This document shows, piece by piece, positions 57,432 to 64,000 of a stretch of 64,000 nucleotides of DNA. Position 1 is the first letter of the stretch. Every line of letters starts with the position of its first letter. The notes beneath the pieces were generated by a model. The model was given only the letters and a program-made list of their open reading frames with translations. It made no database searches and was not told the origin of the DNA. The stretch spans positions 2,790,001 to 2,854,000 of the forward strand of contig JACAAK010000004.1 in the NCBI GenBank assembly GCA_025093985.1. Direction: 5' to 3'. Both the position numbers and the translations under genes were made by a program. The DNA comes from Calvatia gigantea. Lineage: Eukaryota > Basidiomycota > Agaricomycetes > Agaricales > Lycoperdaceae.

Positions 57432-60400
57432 CTACGGTATTAATCCGTGAGCACGGAGGAGGGCGCCCCATTCCGAGTTCTGTGACTCGAGTTCCGCGAT
57501 CTTGCGCTTTAGTTGTCTGTGGAGTTGGGTGAGCGAAAATTCTTCACGACGATGCTGATACTCACGAGTTCTCTCGACTGAGGTCATTTCTTGCCTCTTT
57601 CGTCTCGCACAGATCCTTTGCCATGGCCTTCCAAGCTTCGTCGTCGGGGAGACTGGCGTCGTTGAACATATTATCCAACTCTTCGTTAAACGCTTCGTAC
57701 ATGATTTCTTTTTCTGCTGTCGCATCCGCCAAGAGACTCTTCACAAGCTCGCATTGCCGCTTCGAGTTCTGGAGGTCAAGCTTGGTACGTTCCAGCTCGA
57801 TTGCTTTCTACGGAGATATGTCAGAAGAGGTACAATCACAAAATCAGGATAAGCTACCAACCTGCTTAAACTGGGTAGTCAATGACTTCAGGTCGTCATG
57901 CAACGCTTCTTGGTGGGACAAAGCTGATCCAAGATTTTTGTCTACGTTTAATATCAGGCCCTCGAGCTTACGCGAGAGGTCGTCGGAACTCGATGATTGT
58001 GATGAACGAGGGGTTTCAAAAATACTTGACCGCGCCCGGGCAACGGGCGTTTGTTCCCCCCCCTGTCGTCGGCCTATCAGGGCACGCATTTCATCCATCC
58101 TGGCCTGTGCTTCCTTTGTCTGGAGAAAAGCAATGAGTCGCCGTCACGACCATAAGAAAGATAGCATACATACTAAGGGGGTGCTGGGCACTGCTTGAGG
58201 TATGCGGGTACTTTTGTCAGGGGAAGCAGGTCGCGAATCTGGTTCCTCGTGGAACGAATTACGAGAGCTTGATGATCGGTGTCCTTCCACCTCCATCTTC
58301 ATCTTCTTCACCACCCGCCGGGACGCCTCAACCTGACAGACCGTTAGTTTATTACCAAAGCATAAACACAGCACCGCACAAAGACTCACATCTTCCTTCG
58401 TCGACACAGCCAACTGAGATATATGCTCCAAGATTTCATTCTTCGCGCTAGACGTTGATGACTGTGACATGGTTTTCGCCCTTTTCATTTGTGGGGATCC
58501 ACGGCGAGGAGAAATCACGCGGTTGTTGCCTGGTCGACTCGATGGCGAACCTCGCGCATTGGTCTTCCTCGCCAGGGGGGAATTGTGAACGGTTGACGAC
58601 CGTATTGAATTCTTTTTCTTAATCGACAGAGGTTCGACTAGTGAACCCGATGAGGGTGGTGCACTCATATTCACGGCGGCTGAAGAGGTTAAGGCTCTCG
58701 GTGTAGCCTCGACATTTCCAGCGTGAGGCGGTGATTGGCGTTTGCTACGAGGTGTTGGCGTTGGTATTCCGCTTTGGTGACTGGGAACAGAAGATAATTT
58801 CTGAGCCGGTTGTGATTCAGGTGACGCCCTCGGCGAAGGACCAGGGTCGTCTGAGAGGTAAGGCAATTCGCTGACACTTTCTGGACTTCTCGGCACAGGA
58901 AAAGGGGAGATGTTTCGGGGCCCGGTTGGTCGGCGATCCGATTGCCTTGACGCAGGGCGAGAAAGGCGATCGGGAGATTGAAGCGATTCAGACCGAGGTG
59001 TGGCTGATCGCTGGTTGTTTGTGTCCAGCGGTGGTGGTCGTAAGGAGGCTGGTGGGTCCTCTGAACCAGATTTAGTATTCTACGTGGCGATGAGTTTAAA
59101 GACTGACCTTCGTAGATAGTGTCTTCCACAGGTACGTCTGGAGACGAAACGGGTTGGGCATGTTGAAAACTGTTTTGTCTAGCCAACTCCAGTCGTTTCG
59201 CGAGGTTGTAATCCGAAGAGTCGACATCCTTAATCTTCTCCCCTATTGTCCCATCCTCATCCTCATAGTCACTATACTCTGGCCCATTCTCAGACGGCGG
59301 CACAGACAACGAATCCGCGCGTGACACAGGTCTACTCATCTCCCTCTCCGATTCTGACGTGGTCGCTCCCGGCGAGTGACCTCGCCTAAACAACTTTTTG
59401 GAACCTTTTGAAGACTTGGGAGTGAAGAATGATGCATCTTCCCCATCCATAGAAAATACTGTTGTGGCGGCTGTGGAATTTGATCTGGATGAGAATTTTG
59501 CCAAACTACCATCACCAGTGGTAGTAGTTTGGGTATACATAGATGACCGGCTGACCGTTGACGTTTTCCCCCTACGATGGCTGATGGACCCAGCGAAAAA
59601 ATCCATGGCCGAACCAGGACGTCCGTTGAACAGGTTCCGAGAAATCGCATCAAGGCCGAATATAGCAACGCGCGAACGGCTTGTCGGCGTTGAGGGCATA
59701 GAATTCCTTCCCGTCTTAAATTGAAAAAGTCCAAACTGATGGACTGACGTGGTATGAGCTACTGCAACAGGATGGAAAGACTGAAGAGCTCACTTGTCTG
59801 GACCACGCGATTTGGAACGCGTTCCGTCTGAACTATATCCTCCTCCGCTTCGTCATCTGGGTCGCTCGACGAAACCGAATACCGGCAAAGACCCCCTGCC
59901 AAAGGTTGCACACGGATCCGGGCAAAAGGAGGACTCCCAATGCCAAACGGGATCGGATCGGCAGAACCTAAGGGATCGACATGAACAACGATCTTGGTCT
60001 GTTCAACTAGGCTTTAGAATGGACGATAGGCGAGCAGCGTAATGATTCACCTTCTTCTGTTCTTGTAGGAAAGCGGTCCGTTGGTACACATTGAAATACG
60101 CCCTCGCGATGACAGTCTTTCCTGCTCGACATTCTACTTCCTGGTCTTCCGAGCGAAGTACCACAGATTGCCCAGTACGCGAACGATACATAGCCTGCAC
60201 GTGCCACAAATTCTCGAGGAAGCGGTGCTTATCGGACTCTAATCGCACGGGCTCAAAACCTGCGGGAATCGGAGGATTTACAACAGCAAAAGACCGGAAC
60301 GGACGGCCTGACCACCGCTCACTCTGATCCTGTGGCGGACTCTCTAGGTAGAAGTGGAAATCTAGAAGCAATTTTGTCAGGAAGTCAGTCCAATAAAGCG

Positions 60401-61931
60401 CGTAATACCTACCGGCTCCGCCGACGTCAGTTGCTACGACATCAGTGACATCTAGAACACCCTTGCACGACATCCCACTCTTTTTCTTTCCCATTGGAAT
60501 GCCGCCAGCCTTCGTCAGCTTGTCCAACTCGTCCAGACCTGTCAATGCCTTGCCACCCTTCTCGCCGTTTCCAGGCCGTTTTACGATTACCAGTTTGTCA
60601 TCGAAAAGGAATAGCGTACAATGAAGAGAAGTCGTTGAAGCACTCGCCGTGGACGCTGCCGATGACGAAGGGGGATCGGACAGGAGGTCTTCGACGTCGA
60701 TACAATCAACAAATTTCCGTGAGTTAGAGAAGAGATCCGGCGGAAATCCGTCGATTGTCGCGGTCAAGCAGTAAAAGACGGCAGCACGCTTTGTTTGTTC
60801 ATCGGCCTCTGCGAGCGCAATTTTACTCGCTATTTCATCCGCCTCAACGATCTTGTCCCGCTGTGGGTCGTCAGGCGCCATGTGTTTCAACATTGTACGA
60901 AACAGGAGGGTATACCGCGGTATTCGCTGGACTGGCTCCATAAGCAACTCTCGCAGGCCAACACGGTTCTTTGGATCAGAAGCCTGGTATTTAATATGCT
61001 GCAAATGCTTCATTAAATCCTACCACTAAGAGGAAGTGTAAGAAGGCCACCCACGTCTATATATGCGGCAAATCTTGACGACCGCTTTGAGGCCTCGCGT
61101 TCAAAAATAAGTTGAGCATCTTCCCGCTTGACATAGTACTGTTTGTATTGTTCAAAACCTCGCAGGTCTTTAAAGTGTCTTAAAGCCACATCGCCTACTC
61201 CTCCGACTGTCTTTGAGCCGTTGGGACCCAACATCTTTTCTAGATCCGCTAGAAAGGCTTCATTGATAGGTAGCAAGTTATCGATGTTTCCGAAGAGCGT
61301 CTTGGCTTCATAGGCAGGAATGATGGCAGTTTCCTTGCTGCGCGCAAAACTTCGTAGTGGGTCAGCGTAATCGTTCTTGAGCATCTGTAATCGTTTGACA
61401 TAGGTACGTTCACTCGTAACAAGTTCGGTGATGACAGAATTAAGAGCAGAATCATCCGTCAATGCGCGTTTACGTTGGGCTATCGAGTCCTGTATCCATA
61501 TTATTAGCTGGGAAGACTCCCGGATGAGATCGGCAAGTGAGGGAACGTCGCGAAGATGGAGGAACACTGCCAAAAGCACATTTGCAACGAAGTAAAAAGG
61601 GACAATATGAATATGTATGCTTACAGAATTGGATATGGAAGAATTAGATGGCGATGAAAACATCTCGCTTGTTGAGAACGAAATGGGTTGGCCCAATGAC
61701 AGAACCAGATCTTGGATTTCTACGAGATCGTCAAGTACATGTTGTCACCGGAGACTTGCACACGATATGCATACCATCCGGTAATCTCCTGCCATTTTCA
61801 GAACCTTCTACCACTACCCCACAATAAAACACTCGTCTTGTCGTGGTCGGTGTGAGTGATTTGGTTCGTTGCCGGGATTCATTACTAGGGGCCAGCGGGA
61901 TGGTCTTTCGAGGAGAAGTGCTAAGAGCCAT
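57432..61931 (-). CDS. RhoGEF (DH-PH type) with C-terminal coiled coil, second of two
   Basis: Starts at ATG 61931 (MALSTSPRKTIPLAPSNESR). DH domain: 'LNSVITELVTSERTYVKRLQ', 'NIDNLLPINEAFLADLEKML', 'AYIDDLMKHLQHIKYQA' and 'LMEPVQRIPRYTLLFRTMLK', the last being the catalytic helix. A PH region follows: 'CTLFLFDDKLVIVKRPG' and 'SGMSCKGVLDVTDVVATDV'. The C-terminal half (about 57432-59700) is Ser-rich and disordered, then coiled coil ('ARMDEMRALIG', 'SLTTQFKQVG', 'LKRKIAELESQNSEWGALL'), ending HGLIP. Activation of Rho-type GTPases at sites of growth or septation is the family role; the coiled coil may give dimerisation or localisation. About ten exons and over 1300 residues. The last intron (57518-57566) and several others have clear GT...AG ends. 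Confidence 0.9.
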
Positions 61932-62452
61932 AAACGAGGGAGTGCGCGACCCAAAGATTATCGGATATTGGAGATTAATGGAAGGGAACTAGGAAAAGAA
62001 AGGCATAGGTTGTCTCTCGCGGATGTTGAAGCGCCGAATGTTGCTCAGCGCGGTAGTAATGCAAGATCAACCAGCGCGGTCACATGACCGACGCGACCGG
62101 GAGAATCCTAGCGCCGGTATTATGTCACCCAACCCGACAAGCGCCAGCGGGGGGGGGGGGGACAAATTGGATGGAGAACAGTACAAGACAGTACATATGT
62201 GAACTTACACCTTCCAGGAATGTAGTCAGCCAATTTTGAAGTCTACAAATAGATCCGCTCAATCCCATCCCTGTCCGTGTTTAGTCCCATTGTCCGCTCC
62301 CTGGTTTAGCAATTGACCCTGATGCAACAATGGCATCAACGGATCCGTGCATCATCTTGCCACCAGACAAATCACAAATGGTACCGAGTGCCTAGAGTTT
62401 ACTCATAACCAGTAGTCACATTACCGGAAATACACCGGAAGAAGTAGGCAAC
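61932..62452. other. Gap between RhoGEF start and RING gene end
   Basis: 521 bases that must hold the promoter of the second RhoGEF and the 3' end of the RING gene. There is a short frame at 61869-62087 without motifs. A run of 13 G lies at 62149-62161. Nothing else was seen. Confidence 0.45.
62149..62161 (+). repeat. G13 homopolymer
   Basis: Thirteen consecutive G. Its length is likely to vary between sequencing reads. Confidence 0.95.
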
Positions 62453-64000
62453 TTAGAACATTCTTTGTTTTTTGCTTCTTGATTGGGCCAAGTTCTCCAG
62501 CCTCTTCCTCTTCTCGCTCGTCGGTGATGCTGCATACGGATGCAGATGAATATGCTCTAGCGTTAAACGTGGTGATTCCGGGCCTGAGGTTTCCGTGCCA
62601 TGTCCCTCTCCATCTTCACCCTGGTCTTGAACTTCCATTTCATCTCCGTCCGACGATTCCATCCTGAAAAGGTAGATGGTCAGTGCTTCAAGCTTCAGCT
62701 CTTATGTGATCGTGAGCAAGTTCACCTCGATTCATCATCACAAATGAAATCCTCTTCAGCCCGTTCCGAGCTCGAATCCGAGCCAGTATAATCCATCCTA
62801 GTGTACTCGTTCGCCAATTTCAGTAACTCGTCCCACCGCTCCGTTTCCGTGTACTGAAGCAATTCCACTTCTTCCCTGGGATAGTTCTGCCGACACTGGG
62901 GGCAATTGATCGCTTCATCTGCTCTCCTACTGACTTGAGGAAGGCATTCACCACAGATAAGGTGTTCGCACGGCATCCTGAAGGATGTTGTTTCAGCCAC
63001 AACGAGCGTACACGAACGCTAAGATGCGTACGTGTAAGATTTCTTTGGCCTGAGACGTTCAAAACAGATCGGACAGTCTTCCTCTTCTGCAAGCGTAGTT
63101 ATGCTCATCTGTTTCGAGAACCTGCCTAGCAACTGCAAGAATCATATCAGCGGCGTCACACGTACAGGTCATAAAAGCCCTCACTCTTCGCATTGTGGTA
63201 ACAACATCTTGACCCGCGGACTCGTTATTTAAACCTTCGCCGTTGAGGTCCTCAGCTTCAGCTTTTAACTCCCTCTGTCGCAACTATAGACCCATTAAAT
63301 AGAACCATCCAGAGGTGCGAGAGGAAACCTTTACCCTCTTAATCTTCTTGTTCAGCCTGGAATTTCTCTGCAAACAATCAGAACTTTTGATGCATACAAT
63401 AACCAGAGAGACGGACTTTTCCCAATTCTTCGACCCGTTTCTCCAAATTCTGTACTTTGGTAATGATCTCAACATTCGTAGAGGTTCTCTTCTTTGGTGT
63501 GATCGGGACCTCATCCCGATAAGCATTAAGTTGTTGCTGCAACTCTCGATTCTTCTTACGCAGCCCCTTCAGGTCTTCTTCCAGTTTTCGAACGCCTCGC
63601 ATTAATATTTTCATTTGACTCTATGAACACCTTCATGACTAACAATAATACATATTAAATGACGAAACGGCTCACCTGGACGGGGCTCTCTAGTTCGCTG
63701 GTAGCCTCCACGTTGTCTTCAGTTTCTACGTCACCAAAGGCAGCGGGATCACCATCAATATCAGAACAGACCAAATCACCTGTAAGGGACGGTGATCTGT
63801 GTATGGGTATGTTGCGGGAAGCGGCCCTTGTCATTGGCATTCTGAATGGAGGTTTTTGTTGGAGATGTCCACTTTCCGTTTCCAAGCGAGACCTGACTCC
63901 ATTGGCGCCCGCTTCCCAAGCATCAATGGTTGTGACTTTTGGCCGCAGATCGCAATCGACCACGGTTGACTCCTAAGCGTGGTGTATATGATATATATGC
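62453..64000 (-). CDS. RING-finger protein with coiled coil, 5' end outside the window
   Basis: The gene runs leftwards. The most upstream visible exon reads back from an acceptor-like TTAG near 63976 ('ESTVVDCDLRPKVTTIDAWE'), so at least one earlier exon, and the true start, lie beyond 64000. A coiled coil follows ('KILMRGVRKLEEDLKGLRKK', 'RELQQQLNAYRDE', 'QNLEKRVEELGK'). A C3HC4 RING comes next: 'EEDCPICFERLRPKKSYT', 'MPCEHLICGECLPQVS' and 'INCPQCRQNYPREE', near 62880-63090. The tail is acidic, then basic at the end ('EKRKRLENLAQSRSKKQRMF'), with a stop at 62453-62455. RING proteins usually act as E3 ubiquitin ligases; coiled coil before RING suggests a dimer. The substrate is unknown. The basic C-terminus may be a nuclear signal. 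Confidence 0.8.

Overview
The window is nuclear DNA of a fungus, most probably an Agaricomycete (mushroom-forming basidiomycete). Genes are densely packed on both strands. Nearly all are broken by many short introns of about 45-65 bases with GT...AG ends, and intergenic spaces are often only 70-500 bases. Several proteins have the form typical of basidiomycetes: a large GRR1 F-box/LRR protein, DH-PH RhoGEFs, a large HGGG/GDSAGG hydrolase and a cellular RNA-dependent RNA polymerase. I found no rRNA, tRNA, CRISPR array, transposon or viral gene.

Layout, left to right. 1-681: nothing callable. 682-1360 (+): a dual-specificity phosphatase-like protein whose catalytic Cys is Ser. 2550-3374 (+): ARF1-type GTPase. 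3704-6627 (-): exocyst subunit Sec15. 6934-8026 (+): HAD sugar-phosphatase-like hydrolase. 9105-12298 (-): CPSF100/Cft2. 12579-16221 (+): alpha/beta hydrolase with long extra domains. 16652-18414 (+): alpha-tubulin. 18595-21394 (-): glutaminyl-tRNA synthetase. 21465-24028 (-): AAA ATPase. 24194-26013 (+): Swc4/DMAP1. 26213-26804 (-): Vtc1. 27374-28260 (-): U1-C. 28402-28835 (+): LSm3. 28934-29509 (-): uncharacterised protein. 29731-32296 (+): GRR1.

32748-34470 (+): PAF acetylhydrolase-like. 34676-35444 (+): NAA10/Ard1. 35516-36918 (-): DUF676-like lipase with a membrane segment. 37175-41577 (-): RNA-dependent RNA polymerase. 41823-43191 (-): single-finger C2H2-like protein. 43322-44108 (+): CCDC97-domain protein. 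44246-46662 (+): Reb1/TTF1-like Myb protein. 46946-50537 (+): membrane-anchored amidohydrolase. 50660-50963 (+): doubtful small gene. 51265-52816 (+): GRR1 paralogue without an F-box. 53623-56981 (+) and 57432-61931 (-): two convergent RhoGEFs. 62453-64000 (-): RING-finger protein that runs off the window.

The genes are mostly unrelated housekeeping functions: membrane traffic (ARF, Sec15), mRNA processing (Cft2, U1-C, LSm3), chromatin (Swc4), translation (GlnRS), cytoskeleton (tubulin, RhoGEFs) and ubiquitin control (GRR1, RING). There is no metabolic cluster. Many pairs are head to head and probably share promoters. The most interesting observations are the Cys-to-Ser pseudophosphatase, the F-box-less GRR1 paralogue about 20 kb from GRR1, an 11-base micro-exon in ARF, and single-base frame anomalies at short homopolymers in at least three conserved genes, which may be sequence errors. 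I did not find a clearly new multi-gene system.
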